This document shows, piece after piece, positions 10,993 to 20,281 of a DNA stretch of 64,000 bases (position 1 is its first letter; each line of letters opens with the position of its first letter). The notes below the pieces were generated by a model. That model was not told the origin of the DNA and did not search any database. It saw only the letters and a list, made by a program, of their open reading frames with translations. Source of the DNA: Rikenellaceae bacterium (GTDB taxonomy: Bacteria; Bacteroidota; Bacteroidia; Bacteroidales; Rikenellaceae); contig JAGBHC010000005.1 of the NCBI GenBank assembly GCA_017935625.1, positions 85,398-149,397 on the forward strand. The letters are read 5' to 3'. A program made the position numbers and the translations under genes.

Positions 10993-13900
10993 TTATAGCG
11001 TGGGTCGTACGGTCTGTATGGTCCCGTCCTCGTTGAAGTAGAGGCGGTCGATGCATACTTCGCGGTAGTAGCCGGCCGACCAGCCCCGGGCGAGTCCGTC
11101 GGGCCGCTGGAAGCGGTGGTACACGATGTACCATTCGTCGGTGCCCGGACGGCGGATTACGGCGTGGTGTCCCGTACCGTAGATTTGTTTCGACGGCTCT
11201 TTGCCGAGAACGACGGTGCGGCTTACCGGTTCTTCGATTTCCGTGGGCGAGTCGCTCATGGCGTAGCGCACCCGGTATTCGGGGCTGCGCGTGTCGTTTT
11301 CCGACCACATGAAATAGTATTTCCCGTTGCGGAAAAAGACGTAGCAGCCCTCTCCGTAGCGGTACTCCTGCTGCCGTTCGCGCGGTATCACGTAGCGCAT
11401 CGTCCCCTCTTTGAGCGAGAGCATGTCCTCCTCGAGTTCGGCGACGACCAGGAACGAGTTGCCCCAGTAGAGGTAATATTTTCCGCTCTGCGGGTCGCGG
11501 AACACGTCGGGGTCGATGATATGGCCGCGCATGGGGCCCTCTTCGGGCTGGGGAATCATCGGTTTGCCCAATGCGTCGCGGAAAGGACCGGCCGGATGGT
11601 CGGCCGTGGCCACGCCGATGTTTCCGTCGGCCACGAAATAGTAGAAATAGCGGTATTCCGCATCTTCGCCCTCGCCGAATCTGCGCTCGATGATGCAGGG
11701 GGCCCACAGCCGCTCGTCGGCCCACGAAACATCTTTTTTCAGGTCGATGACCGTTCCTTCTCGCTTCCAGCTCTTCAGGTCGTCGGACGAATATACGTGG
11801 GCGTCGTGGTTGCGCCACTCTTCGTAGCCGTCGGTGGTGGGATAGAGATAGTACTTGCCCGTCTTTTCGGAATAGAGTATCTCCGGGTCGGCATAGAAGC
11901 CCGCGATGACGGGATTGTTCGCATTCGGCTCCAGGTGCTGCGGCGCGGTCTCGTACTCGCGCGGGTTGTCGTTCCAGTAGTTCTCGAGCCGTTCGGCCTC
12001 CTCGGCCGTAATCTGCACCACGGCTCCGTGCTTGGGCGACGAGAAATTGAGGGTGCGCATCTTGCCGTTGTTGAATTCGCCCAGGTCCCGGAAGTTGCAG
12101 AAGTCCGAAGTCTCCACGAAGCCGAAAGTCATGGGCTTCTGCCGGTAAATGTCGTACATCAGCACCCAGCGCTCTTCGCCGATGCGCTTGTATACGTGCG
12201 GAGCCTCGCAGCCCACGACCGCGGCATCCACCCAGCGGCCGTCGAAGTTCCATCCGCCCGTGGGCCGGTCGGAGGTGGCGTGCTTGATGCCCGCTTCGCC
12301 GTCGTGGCTGACATACATGAGGTGGTAGGTATCCCCCACCTTCGTTATATCGCCGTCGATGGCCGAGATTTTTTCGTCGGGATACTGAAACAGCACCGTC
12401 GGTTCCGTTTCGATGGTGTCGAAAGCCTCGTTCACATAGACGTAGTAGAGTTTGTTGGGCTCGTTTTTCTGTCTCATGGTCAGGTAGACCATGTAGCGCC
12501 CCGCCTGGTCGTCGTAAATCGTTTCCGGAGCCCATGCGCATCCGATTTCCTTCCATGCGGTGAACAGGCTGTCGAAATTCTGTACGGAGTGCGTCCAGTG
12601 GAGCAGGTCCCACGACTTCATCATCACGATGCCGCGGTTGTTGCCCCATCCGTAGACGTCGGATTGCCGTTCCCACTCCAGCTCGCGCTTGCCTTCGCGG
12701 CGGCCGTAGATGTGCAGGTCGGTCATGGTCATGTAGAAGGCTCCGTCGGGGCCGCGGTAGATATGCGGGTCGCGTATGCCTTTCTGAAGGGCGACGGTGT
12801 CGCCGGCGATTACGGGACGGTCGTTGTTGAGCGCCCTGAACTGACGTCCGTCGTAGCTGACGGCCATGTGCAGGCCGTGGTCCTCGTCCTTGTGATATAC
12901 CATCAGATAGGCTTTCATCTCCTTCTCGTCGGGTTTGTAGCTCCGATAGCGGAAGTCGCTGAATTCGCTCTCGCCCTTTCCGGCCGTCATCAGGCCGGGA
13001 CGCACCGCCAGAAAACCACGCAGGTTGTTGTGGTTCATCTCCGAGAGGTCGAGGCCCTCGCCCAGCCGCTGCCAGTTCGTTCCGTCGCCGCTCACCCGGG
13101 CCGTCATCCGGTTCCCCGCATTGCTCAGGCGGATGTAGCTCCCCTTCTTCGTCCTGCAGGCGATTTTCTTCAGCAGTTCGCCCTTATGATAGAGGTAGAA
13201 CCATTTGCCGTCGGTGGTGACTCCGCTGTACGTTTTTTCGTTGTAGAAGAGCATCAGGCCGCTCTCTGCGGCTCCGTTCCTCACCTTAACCTGCACGTCG
13301 TATCCTTTGTCCTCGGCCGTGGTCAGCAGGTAGCGGGCATCGCCCGCCCCGTCGCCTTTGCCCTGCATCAGCAGTCTGCCCCCGCCGGGACGGACGGTGT
13401 GCGGTGCGTATTCGCGATAGAAGGTCCATTGCAGTCCGAGCGTGTCGGAGCGGAAGTCGTCGCTGAGCGTGAAGCCGTGTCTTATGGTCTTCTCCGCTTT
13501 GGGAAGCGGCTGCGATTTTTTGGTGCGGAACCATCCGTCGGCAGTCCACTCGACGGGTTCGAGCAGCGTCTGGCGGCCCAGCGAGTGGTATCCGTTGGCG
13601 TATGCGTGATAAACCATCCACCAGTTGCCGTCGGCATCGTCGATGAGCGTACCGTGTCCTTTCGACCACCAGGCGTCGGTCTGCGAATAGGTGTGCACGA
13701 CGGGGTTGTAGGGCGACTCCTCCCAGGGGCCTTCCGGCTGCCGGGCACGCGCACTCACAATCATGTGGCTGGTGGCGGGGCCGGCCGTTCCGCCCTCGGC
13801 CGATGTCAGGTAGTAGTAGCCGTTGCGGTATATCAGTTTGGGCGATTCCAGATACTTTTCGGGCCAGGCGCCCTCCGTCACCCAGTTTTTCGGGATGTCC

Positions 13901-14409
13901 CATCCGCGGTGCACCGTTTTCAGCGTGTCGGTCAGGGCCGTGCCCTCGGCGTTGAGCGGCGCCATGCGTCCGCGATGCACGAAGAGGTAGCGTCTGCCCG
14001 TCCGCGCATCCGCTATGTGTCCGGGGTCTATTCCATCCGAGCCCTCCACTTCGACGGGGCTCGACCACGGGCCCTCGATTTTGTCGGCGATACATACGTA
14101 CACCTTCCTGTTCGAGGGGAAGTAGAGATAATATTTGCCGTCGTGTTTCAGCAGTTCGGGCGCCCACGCATCGTTTATCTGCTGTGTGGCGACCCGGCAT
14201 ACCGGCTCCCAGTTCACCAGGTCCTGCGAGTGCCAGATGAGGAATCCGGGATTGTAGTTGAACATGGAGTGCGTCATGTAGAAGTCGCGTCCTTCTCGCA
14301 TGATGCTCGGGTCGGCGTAGTCGCCCGCCAGGATGCAGCGGGGGAATCCCTGCGCCAGCGCGGCGGCCGCGACGAGCGTCAGGGAGAGTGTCAGTAAAAA
14401 TTTTTTCAT
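10993..14409 (-). CDS. Secreted three-propeller GH43-family protein
   Basis: 1138 residues. A signal peptide (MKKFLLTLS...AAALAQ, about 1-20) directs it to the periplasm or beyond. Three five-bladed-propeller GH43-like units are visible. Unit 1, about 22-310, has candidate triad D33 (YADPSI), D128 (GIDPGHI), E188 (YLESPK). A concanavalin-like beta-sandwich of the type that follows many GH43 domains occupies about 312-490. Unit 2, about 498-790, has D547 (IRDPHI), D685/D687 and E735 (GCEAPH). Unit 3, about 830-1138, has D841 (YADPEI), D966/D968 (IIDPDV) and E1020 (YGEGCY). The family releases arabinose, xylose or related sugars from plant glycans; specificity is not readable. No SusC/SusD pair is beside it. 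A two-domain annotation would be incomplete. Confidence 0.85.
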   Translation of the reverse strand: MKKFLLTLSLTLVAAAALAQGFPRCILAGDYADPSIMREGRDFYMTHSMFNYNPGFLIWHSQDLVNWEPVCRVATQQINDAWAPELLKHDGKYYLYFPSNRKVYVCIADKIEGPWSSPVEVEGSDGIDPGHIADARTGRRYLFVHRGRMAPLNAEGTALTDTLKTVHRGWDIPKNWVTEGAWPEKYLESPKLIYRNGYYYLTSAEGGTAGPATSHMIVSARARQPEGPWEESPYNPVVHTYSQTDAWWSKGHGTLIDDADGNWWMVYHAYANGYHSLGRQTLLEPVEWTADGWFRTKKSQPLPKAEKTIRHGFTLSDDFRSDTLGLQWTFYREYAPHTVRPGGGRLLMQGKGDGAGDARYLLTTAEDKGYDVQVKVRNGAAESGLMLFYNEKTYSGVTTDGKWFYLYHKGELLKKIACRTKKGSYIRLSNAGNRMTARVSGDGTNWQRLGEGLDLSEMNHNNLRGFLAVRPGLMTAGKGESEFSDFRYRSYKPDEKEMKAYLMVYHKDEDHGLHMAVSYDGRQFRALNNDRPVIAGDTVALQKGIRDPHIYRGPDGAFYMTMTDLHIYGRREGKRELEWERQSDVYGWGNNRGIVMMKSWDLLHWTHSVQNFDSLFTAWKEIGCAWAPETIYDDQAGRYMVYLTMRQKNEPNKLYYVYVNEAFDTIETEPTVLFQYPDEKISAIDGDITKVGDTYHLMYVSHDGEAGIKHATSDRPTGGWNFDGRWVDAAVVGCEAPHVYKRIGEERWVLMYDIYRQKPMTFGFVETSDFCNFRDLGEFNNGKMRTLNFSSPKHGAVVQITAEEAERLENYWNDNPREYETAPQHLEPNANNPVIAGFYADPEILYSEKTGKYYLYPTTDGYEEWRNHDAHVYSSDDLKSWKREGTVIDLKKDVSWADERLWAPCIIERRFGEGEDAEYRYFYYFVADGNIGVATADHPAGPFRDALGKPMIPQPEEGPMRGHIIDPDVFRDPQSGKYYLYWGNSFLVVAELEEDMLSLKEGTMRYVIPRERQQEYRYGEGCYVFFRNGKYYFMWSENDTRSPEYRVRYAMSDSPTEIEEPVSRTVVLGKEPSKQIYGTGHHAVIRRPGTDEWYIVYHRFQRPDGLARGWSAGYYREVCIDRLYFNEDGTIQTVRPTL

Positions 14410-14477
14410 CTGTCTGTCGTTTAGTGTTTGGGCGGCGGAGGGTCGTGGCCGGTCGAACGGCCGGCGGCTTCCGTTTA

Positions 14478-14485
14478 CAAAAATA
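14478..14485 (-). promoter_or_regulatory. Putative -7 box for the triple GH43 gene
   Basis: TATTTTTG on the minus strand, 69 nt upstream of the ATG at 14409. Confidence 0.5.
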
Positions 14486-14630
14486 GGAAAATTTTTCGTA
14501 TGGCAGCCGTTCGTTTTTGCAAATTCGGGTGTTTCCCCGGCCGGAAGCGGCGCGGCTCCCCGTTTTCCGCGCTCCTCGCACGACTTTTGCAGAAGGAGGT
14601 TGCGAAAGTCGAATTAAAAAACGCAATCGT

Positions 14631-14828
14631 ATGATTCTTTGGATTATCGTCTATTGGGTAGGTGTCGCCATCGCCGTGTGGAGCGTGGCCGACCTGTTCA
14701 TGAACAAGAACATCTCCATCTGGTGGAAACTGCTCATTTCGCTGGTGCTGCTCTTTTGCAGCTGGATAGGATGGCTGCTCTATTTTCTGGTCATCCGCGG
14801 CATGCTGCCCGATTACCGGCGCGAATAG
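14631..14828 (+). CDS. Small two-helix membrane protein (PLDc_N-like)
   Basis: 65 residues. Two membrane helices are visible (about 3-22 and 32-55), with a short polar loop (NKNIS) and a charged tail (DYRRE). The second helix, with its Trp-Trp start and SWIGWLLYF end, resembles the PLDc_N type of small inner-membrane domain, but that is a pattern impression only. The frame is open upstream to 14517, but those residues are basic and unlike a leader; the ATG at 14631 fits a start directly before the first helix. Function unknown. Confidence 0.6.
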   Translation: MILWIIVYWVGVAIAVWSVADLFMNKNISIWWKLLISLVLLFCSWIGWLLYFLVIRGMLPDYRRE

Positions 14829-14884
14829 CCCCTGCCGCCGGGAGGCGGCGGAGTGCGGCCCGGCGGCCGCTCCGTCTCTTTTTG

Positions 14885-14925
14885 CGAACCGTCCCCGCAG
14901 GCGACACTCCTGCGGGGACGGTTCG
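14885..14925. terminator. Strong inverted repeat between convergent genes
   Basis: A 17-bp perfect stem (14885-14901 with 14909-14925), GC-rich, with a 7-nt loop. No proper T-run follows on either strand, so it is terminator-like rather than a classical intrinsic terminator. It separates the small membrane protein from the gene at 14962. Confidence 0.5.
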
Positions 14926-14961
14926 GCATTTCGGCGGACGAAGCGAGGGGCATGCGGAGGG

Positions 14962-15612
14962 TCATCTCCGCATCTGCTCCTCCAGGTCGAGAGTCCCTCT
15001 GTAATCGAGTATGCTGCGGTCGCAGGCTTCGAGCAGTTCGCGACGGTTCCCGAAACGTTCCACGCCCACGTCGGGGGTGTCCGTCTCCTTCTCGCGGCCC
15101 GCGTCCCAGCAGTTGTAGCGGAGCGTGATTTCCACGGGAATGTCCTCTGTGATGACCTTGTCCACCAGCTCTTTTCCCGCGAAGTGATGGCTGTAATTCA
15201 CGAAATAGGTGGCGGCCAGTTCGCGCCGGTGTTTTTCCACGTAGTCGCCGAGCTGCGAAAAGAGCGTGTCGATGCGCATCGACACGCACAGCACCTGCTC
15301 TTTCTTCCGGTACTCGATGCGCGTGAAGCGTGCGTTGCGGTAGTTGTCTTTGGCGGTGCGGGCCGCCTTGCCCAGGTTCACCTGCGCTATCTGGTAGTCG
15401 TCCCAGCGGCCTATGCGGGCCTCTTTCATCACCGTTTCGAGCGATTTCTCCTCTATGGTAGGCACATGCACCTCTGCGGGCGCACTCTGCTGCCGTGTCT
15501 TTTTCCGGCTGGACTCGCCCGTTCCGCCCGTGGTGACCGACAGATTCGAGAAGAGGAACAGCAACAAGAGCAGGGCCGCTACGTTATTGGGCGAAAAGAT
15601 TCGGTTTTCCAT
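14962..15612 (-). CDS. Uncharacterised membrane-anchored protein
   Basis: 216 residues. A single hydrophobic helix (about 10-27) near the N-terminus is followed by a polar, basic linker (about 33-45) and a soluble domain of about 150 residues with alternating beta strands (TRIEYRKKEQVLCVSMRID) and charged helices. This looks like an inner-membrane anchor with a periplasmic domain. No family was recognised. It begins 39 nt after the membrane protein at 15652-16407 on the same strand, so the two are probably a pair. Confidence 0.65.
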   Translation of the reverse strand: MENRIFSPNNVAALLLLLFLFSNLSVTTGGTGESSRKKTRQQSAPAEVHVPTIEEKSLETVMKEARIGRWDDYQIAQVNLGKAARTAKDNYRNARFTRIEYRKKEQVLCVSMRIDTLFSQLGDYVEKHRRELAATYFVNYSHHFAGKELVDKVITEDIPVEITLRYNCWDAGREKETDTPDVGVERFGNRRELLEACDRSILDYRGTLDLEEQMRR

Positions 15613-15651
15613 ATCTCTGAATATTCTCGGGGTTCGGCATTCGGTTTCCGT

Positions 15652-16407
15652 TTACAGTGTGTCGTAGTGTCCGTCGGGTTCGCGGCGCCACACGTTGCCG
15701 TCGGTGCACACGCAGCGGCCGGAGGAGATGTGACTCACCACGTAGTGCGGGTTGCCGTTGGCATCGGTCACCACGCCGTCGGCCTCCACCGGCGGGGCGG
15801 CGTATCCGGCTGCTCCGCCGCCCGCGAGCGAGAGGAACGAGAGGAAGCCGACCAGCGGATGGATGTGCATGGCGGTTTGCAGACATTGTATGGTGCAGTA
15901 GATGCCGATGAACAGCAGCATCAGGCAATAGAAGAGCGTGAAGAAGTCGAATCGCAGGAGGCTGGCCACTCCGGTTTTCACCGAACACACGGCCAGTGCG
16001 ACGGCTGCGCTGGCCATGACCGTGAGCACTATCCAGGCCAGCAGGCATACGAAGAATCCGTCGGCCATCCCCAGCAGATAGGTCAGCGAGGTCCATAACG
16101 GAGAAATCACCGCGACGATGCCGCCGGTCTGCAGCGCGCCGCCCAGCACGACCCCTGCGGCGAGCAGGCCGTTTTTCGCGCCGCGCCCGCCGGTTCTGCC
16201 CCGTGCGAGCCGCAGGAGCAGCAGACCGCACAGGATGCTGGCGGCGGCGATGCCGAGTTTGGCGAATGTCTCGTTTTCGTGCTGGCGCAGGTTGAAGCAC
16301 TGACAGGCGAAAAACAGCGCCAGCTGTATCGACAGGCTCACGAACGAAAGAGCCGTCTCTTTACAATAGTTCCACATTTTTTCATCTGTTTTTTCGGGTT
16401 TCGGCAA
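15652..16407 (-). CDS. Uncharacterised multi-pass membrane protein
   Basis: 251 residues (an internal ATG at residue 11 is an alternative start). About five hydrophobic segments are seen, at roughly 18-36, 47-65, 80-100, 105-140 and 150-205, followed by a ~45-residue soluble C-terminus (DGVVTDANGNPHYV...EPDGHYDTL) that reads like a small beta domain. No family was recognised. It is upstream of, and probably co-transcribed with, the anchored protein at 14962. A terminator for the preceding C69 gene overlaps its start, so it needs its own promoter, which was not identified. Confidence 0.65.
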   Translation of the reverse strand: MPKPEKTDEKMWNYCKETALSFVSLSIQLALFFACQCFNLRQHENETFAKLGIAAASILCGLLLLRLARGRTGGRGAKNGLLAAGVVLGGALQTGGIVAVISPLWTSLTYLLGMADGFFVCLLAWIVLTVMASAAVALAVCSVKTGVASLLRFDFFTLFYCLMLLFIGIYCTIQCLQTAMHIHPLVGFLSFLSLAGGGAAGYAAPPVEADGVVTDANGNPHYVVSHISSGRCVCTDGNVWRREPDGHYDTL

Positions 16408-16441
16408 AAAAAGGCCGTGCTTGCGGGTAGCACGGCCTTTC
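16406..16441 (-). terminator. Terminator of the C69 dipeptidase gene
   Basis: The minus strand reads an AAAGGCCGTGC stem (16412-16420 paired with 16431-16439) followed by a run of T residues (complement of A 16406-16412). Confidence 0.85.
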
Positions 16442-16473
16442 CGTCGTACCGGGGGCCGGTTGCTTCGGGCGCC

Positions 16474-18126
16474 CTACTCTTCCGGCTGGATGATGGTTTT
16501 GCCGTGGTCGGCGGCTACGGCGCGTTTCCAGCGCTGGTCATAGCCCGGGGTGTCGGGCGAGGCGGGGATGTTCCGTCCGTTGCCGTTGTCCTTGAATCCG
16601 CCGGCATCCTCCTTTTTCACGTTGCCGTCGATGTATTTCACCAGCAGATAGCGGTCCAGGGCGCTCCAGCGGTCGAACAGTTCATCTGCGGTGCTCGTCG
16701 AATAGGCGGTCAGCAGTTTTTTCAGGGCCTTGGGTTTCGAAGCCACCTTCAGCGCCTCGGCGTCGATGCGCTTCACCTCTTCCAGGCGGTCGTTCTCCCA
16801 CTGGTCGGTCACCTTGCGGATGTCCTTGCTCATGGCGTCGTAGCGCATGTAGGCGAAGTTGGTGACGCGGTTGAAGAGCCAGAAGGCGGAGGTGGGCGAA
16901 TATTCGGTCATGTGGCCGTTGCCCTCTCTGAAGCACTCGGGCACGTCGGTCACCGAGCAGTAGATGGGCGTGAGGCACGAAGTGGCGGCATCGTCCACGC
17001 CGAACCACAGAATGCCGCCCATCGATGCGGGCACGTGGTCGCGGGTCTGGGCCACGAACCAGAATCCGGTCTGCTGGGTCGCCGTGGCGCGTTCGTTGAT
17101 GTAGGTCTTGCCGTCCACCTGCCAGCTCATGGGCCTCCAGCGGTAGCCGAGTCCCACGCCGCCCGCACCCACGTCCTGGGTCATGTCGAGCGGAGTGCCC
17201 TCGTAGTGGTCGCGCATGCAGTCGAAGACCTCTTTGGGCGAAATCTTGTCGGTGGGTTTCACCCACAGGGGCATCCGGTTTGCGGCATTGTAGCCCATGG
17301 CATAGTCGAGGTAGCGGTCCATGCCGTCGGTGATGCGGCGGAAGAAGCTCCACACGCGGGCTTCGCAGGCTCTCATGCCGCTGAAGTCGAGCGGACAGTA
17401 GGTGTCGCTGAAGCTGAACTCCTCGTCGCTGCCCTCGTAGAGGCCCTTTTCACGGGCGAAAGAGATGACATCGGGGGCGTAGAGGCAATTCTCGGGGTCG
17501 TTCTTGGGGAACTGCGTGATGCGGGCCTGGTTGGCATGGGCGCACACGTAGCCGTCGGGAATGCGGCGGGCCACCCATACGATGCCCTTGTTGCCGGGCC
17601 CCTTGCCGATGAGCTCCATAATCCACGCTTCGTTCTGGTCGGCGATGGAGAACGACTCGCCGCTGGAGGCGTAGCCGTAGGTGTTGGCCAGCTCCACGAT
17701 GGTGGCGATGGCCTCGCGGGCGGTCTTGGCACGCTGGAGGGTGACGTAGATGAGCGAGCCGTAGTCCATGACAGCCTCCGGGTCGCGCAGCTGGCTCAGG
17801 CCGCCGAAGGTGGTTTCGGCGATGACCAGCGAATGTTCGTTCATATTGCCCACCGTCGAATAGGTGACAGGCGCCTGCGGGATGCGGCCCATGAATTTGC
17901 CGGTGTCCCACTCGTAGATATCCATCATGCCGGCGGCTTTGGCGAGCGGATTGTATTTGTAGAGTGCTCCGTAGAGCTGATGGCTGTCGGCGGCGTAGCT
18001 CACCAGGATGCTGCCGTCGGTCGAGGCGCCTTTGGTGACGATGAAGTTGGTGCAGGCCTCGCTCCGCAGAAGCGGTGCGGCCGCGGCGGAGGCGAGCAGC
18101 AACGCGGTCAGGATGATTTTTTTCAT
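16474..18126 (-). CDS. Secreted C69-family dipeptidase (Ntn hydrolase)
   Basis: 550 residues. The N-terminal leader (MKKIILTALLLASAAAAP) is followed directly by Cys25 in SEACTNFIV, which would become the N-terminal nucleophile after processing, as in C69 peptidases related to PepD. Further family motifs include MNEHSLVIAETTFGG and ADQNEAWIMELIG. The family cleaves dipeptides with broad specificity; an exported form would feed on lumen or periplasmic peptides. It has its own promoter and terminator, so it is monocistronic. Confidence 0.92.
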   Translation of the reverse strand: MKKIILTALLLASAAAAPLLRSEACTNFIVTKGASTDGSILVSYAADSHQLYGALYKYNPLAKAAGMMDIYEWDTGKFMGRIPQAPVTYSTVGNMNEHSLVIAETTFGGLSQLRDPEAVMDYGSLIYVTLQRAKTAREAIATIVELANTYGYASSGESFSIADQNEAWIMELIGKGPGNKGIVWVARRIPDGYVCAHANQARITQFPKNDPENCLYAPDVISFAREKGLYEGSDEEFSFSDTYCPLDFSGMRACEARVWSFFRRITDGMDRYLDYAMGYNAANRMPLWVKPTDKISPKEVFDCMRDHYEGTPLDMTQDVGAGGVGLGYRWRPMSWQVDGKTYINERATATQQTGFWFVAQTRDHVPASMGGILWFGVDDAATSCLTPIYCSVTDVPECFREGNGHMTEYSPTSAFWLFNRVTNFAYMRYDAMSKDIRKVTDQWENDRLEEVKRIDAEALKVASKPKALKKLLTAYSTSTADELFDRWSALDRYLLVKYIDGNVKKEDAGGFKDNGNGRNIPASPDTPGYDQRWKRAVAADHGKTIIQPEE

Positions 18127-18213
18127 GCGATTCAGTTATTTTTCAATTCGTTATCGATTCGTTTGCCGACCGGAGCATGGTGAAAAACGGTGTAAAATAT
18201 GACCGGTCATGGA

Positions 18214-18221
18214 CAAAAATA
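18214..18221 (-). promoter_or_regulatory. Putative -7 box for the C69 dipeptidase
   Basis: TATTTTTG on the minus strand, about 88 nt upstream of the ATG at 18126. Confidence 0.45.
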
Positions 18222-18261
18222 GGAATTTTTTATCTATTTTTACAACAGCAAAGCAACCAAA

Positions 18262-18924
18262 ATGTCGATAGAAAGCAAAATACACGAACTGCAACGCACT
18301 TTACCCGAAGGCGTAACGCTGGTGGCCGTCTCCAAGACCTATCCGGCGGAGGATATCCTGCAGGCTTACCGGGCCGGCCAGCGCATTTTCGGAGAGAGCC
18401 GTCCCCAGGAGCTGGCGGCCAAGCACGAGGCGCTGCCCGCCGACATCCGCTGGCACATGATTGGTCATCTGCAGACCAACAAGGTGAAGTACATCGCCCC
18501 CTTCGTCGAACTGATTCACTCGGCCGACAGCGCCCGGCTGCTGGAGACCATCGACCGGGAGGCGGCCAAGAACGGCCGGACCATCGACGTGCTGCTGGAG
18601 ATACATGTGGCCCGCGAGGAGTCGAAACACGGCTGGAGCTATGCGGAGCTGAACGACTACCTCGGCAGCGGAGCCTACCGCCGGCTGGAGCACGTGCGGT
18701 TCCGCGGAGTGATGGGCATCGCCACCAACACCGACGACATGCAGACGGTGCACGACGAATTTACGCAGCTGGCCCGCTGTTTCGACCGATTGAGGCACGA
18801 TTTTTTCTCGGAGTCGTTCGACACCCTCTCCATGGGCATGACCTCCGACTATCCGCAGGCCGTGGCGTGCGGCAGCAACATGGTGCGCATCGGCAGCTAC
18901 ATTTTCGGCAGCAGGTCCTATTGA
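18262..18924 (+). CDS. YggS-family pyridoxal phosphate homeostasis protein
   Basis: 220 residues, normal for the family. It is a single-domain alanine-racemase-like barrel that binds PLP and buffers it in the cytoplasm; no catalytic activity is established. The PLP lysine is K25 in VAVSKTYP. Other family signatures are FGESRPQE, WHMIGHLQTNK and the C-terminal LSMGMTSDYPQAVACGSNMVRIG-type region (about 190-212). The dihydroorotate dehydrogenase-like gene starts 43 nt later on the same strand. Confidence 0.94.
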   Translation: MSIESKIHELQRTLPEGVTLVAVSKTYPAEDILQAYRAGQRIFGESRPQELAAKHEALPADIRWHMIGHLQTNKVKYIAPFVELIHSADSARLLETIDREAAKNGRTIDVLLEIHVAREESKHGWSYAELNDYLGSGAYRRLEHVRFRGVMGIATNTDDMQTVHDEFTQLARCFDRLRHDFFSESFDTLSMGMTSDYPQAVACGSNMVRIGSYIFGSRSY

Positions 18925-18967
18925 CTCGCAGAGAGGGTGCACACGTAACCCTTAATACGAGCAACGG

Positions 18968-19939
18968 ATGGCAGACATCACAACCACTTATCTGGGGCTG
19001 GAGCTTCCCGGCCCGGTAATCGTCGGCAGTTCGCCCTTCACGGCCGATGCCGACAAGATAGCCTCCCTGGCACGGCACGGTGCGGGGGCGGTCGTACTCA
19101 AATCGATTTTCGAAGAGCAGATTGCGGGCGAAGCGGCCTCGCTGGAGCGCTACTCCGACTATCCCGAAGCCGCCGACTACCTGCACCGCTACATCGGCGA
19201 GAACAATCTCGAACGGCACCTCGAACTCATCGCCGCCGCCAAAAGCCGGGTGGACATTCCCGTCATCGCCAGCATCAACTGCTACTCCGGCGGCGACTGG
19301 ATTGAATATGCCCGCCGGATGGCCGATGCGGGAGCCGATGCGCTGGAACTCAACATCTATCTGCTGCCTACGGACATGAATCTCTCCTCCGATGCCATCG
19401 AGAGCGGCTACCTCGACACGGTGAGCCGCGTGACGGCCGCCGTGTCGGTTCCGGTCTCGGTCAAACTGGGCATGCGTTTCACCAACATCGGACGCATCGC
19501 CATGGAGGTCTACTACCGCAAGGCCCGCGGCGTGGTGATGTACAACCGCTTTTTCGAGCCCGACATCGACGTCGATTCCATGCGTCTGGTCTCCACGGGT
19601 TCGGCGCTGAGCCACCCCTCCGAACTGCGCAACGCCCTGCGGACGGTGGCCATGTGCTCCTCCCAGCTGCCCGAGCTCGACATCGCCGTCTCCACGGGCG
19701 TCCACAGCGGCGAAGACGCCGTCAAGGCGCTGCTGGCGGGAGCGTCGGCGGTGCAGGTCTGCTCGACGCTTTTCCTCCACGGACTCGATGTCATCGGCGA
19801 AATCAACGGCTACCTGGCCCGCTGGATGCGCACCCACACCTTCCCCACCGTGGGCAGTTTCCGCGGTGCGCTGAGTTTTCGCGAGTATTTCGATAAAAAC
19901 GCCTATCTGCGGGTGCAGTACATGAAGACTTTCATGTAG
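18968..19939 (+). CDS. Dihydroorotate dehydrogenase-like flavoprotein
   Basis: 323 residues. It is a TIM-barrel FMN protein related to class 1 PyrD/dihydropyrimidine dehydrogenase: VIVGSSPFTADADKI at the N-terminus, NIY/NCYSGGDW in the middle, VSVKLGMRFTN (FMN/substrate strand), and a C-terminal STGVHSGEDAVKALLAGASAVQVCS phosphate-binding region. The active-site loop of true PyrD is not clearly conserved, so the substrate may not be dihydroorotate; related proteins in anaerobes are annotated only as 'DHOD-like'. It follows yggS by 43 nt. Confidence 0.85.
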   Translation: MADITTTYLGLELPGPVIVGSSPFTADADKIASLARHGAGAVVLKSIFEEQIAGEAASLERYSDYPEAADYLHRYIGENNLERHLELIAAAKSRVDIPVIASINCYSGGDWIEYARRMADAGADALELNIYLLPTDMNLSSDAIESGYLDTVSRVTAAVSVPVSVKLGMRFTNIGRIAMEVYYRKARGVVMYNRFFEPDIDVDSMRLVSTGSALSHPSELRNALRTVAMCSSQLPELDIAVSTGVHSGEDAVKALLAGASAVQVCSTLFLHGLDVIGEINGYLARWMRTHTFPTVGSFRGALSFREYFDKNAYLRVQYMKTFM

Positions 19940-20281
19940 AATTGATTTCCAATGATTTTTATCGCTGAAAATCAATCATATAAGAAAATAACGATACAAC
20001 TATCCGTTAAGGGAAAAGAGAGGGTGAAATAGTTGCTTTCAGGGAGTGAAAGGATTAGAAAAGGTGTGTGTGTTGAATGAAAGATTTAACTAAACCTTAA
20101 CAGTCAATAAGATTTTTTATCTAATTAGACGCAAGTCACAAAAGGTCTGTAGTTACAGCGTAGCCATCCTCTTGAAAATGGGCATTGAGATGGCTTTCGA
20201 CCGAATTAAAGTAAAATGCTTCGCAATCTTGTAGGTTATGATACCACAAAATTGCGAAGCAACTATACAGTGATAAAAAAA
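19940..20281. other. AT-rich intergenic segment with no gene seen
   Basis: 342 bp of AT-rich DNA, clearly different in composition from its left neighbour. No coding frame, tRNA or IS end was recognised. The only structure is the inverted repeat at 20217-20261. It seems to be part of the same low-GC islet as the next gene. Confidence 0.5.
20217..20261 (-). terminator. Inverted repeat, probable terminator of the AT-rich gene
   Basis: An 11-bp perfect stem (20217-20227 with 20251-20261, TGCTTCGCAAT and its complement), lying 21 bp past the stop codon of the minus-strand gene and followed on that strand by ATTTTACTTT. Confidence 0.6.

Noticed and set aside
11116..14397. Plus-strand 1093-codon open frame opposite the triple GH43 gene
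   Set aside because: Same artefact; the minus frame has a signal peptide and three clear propellers.
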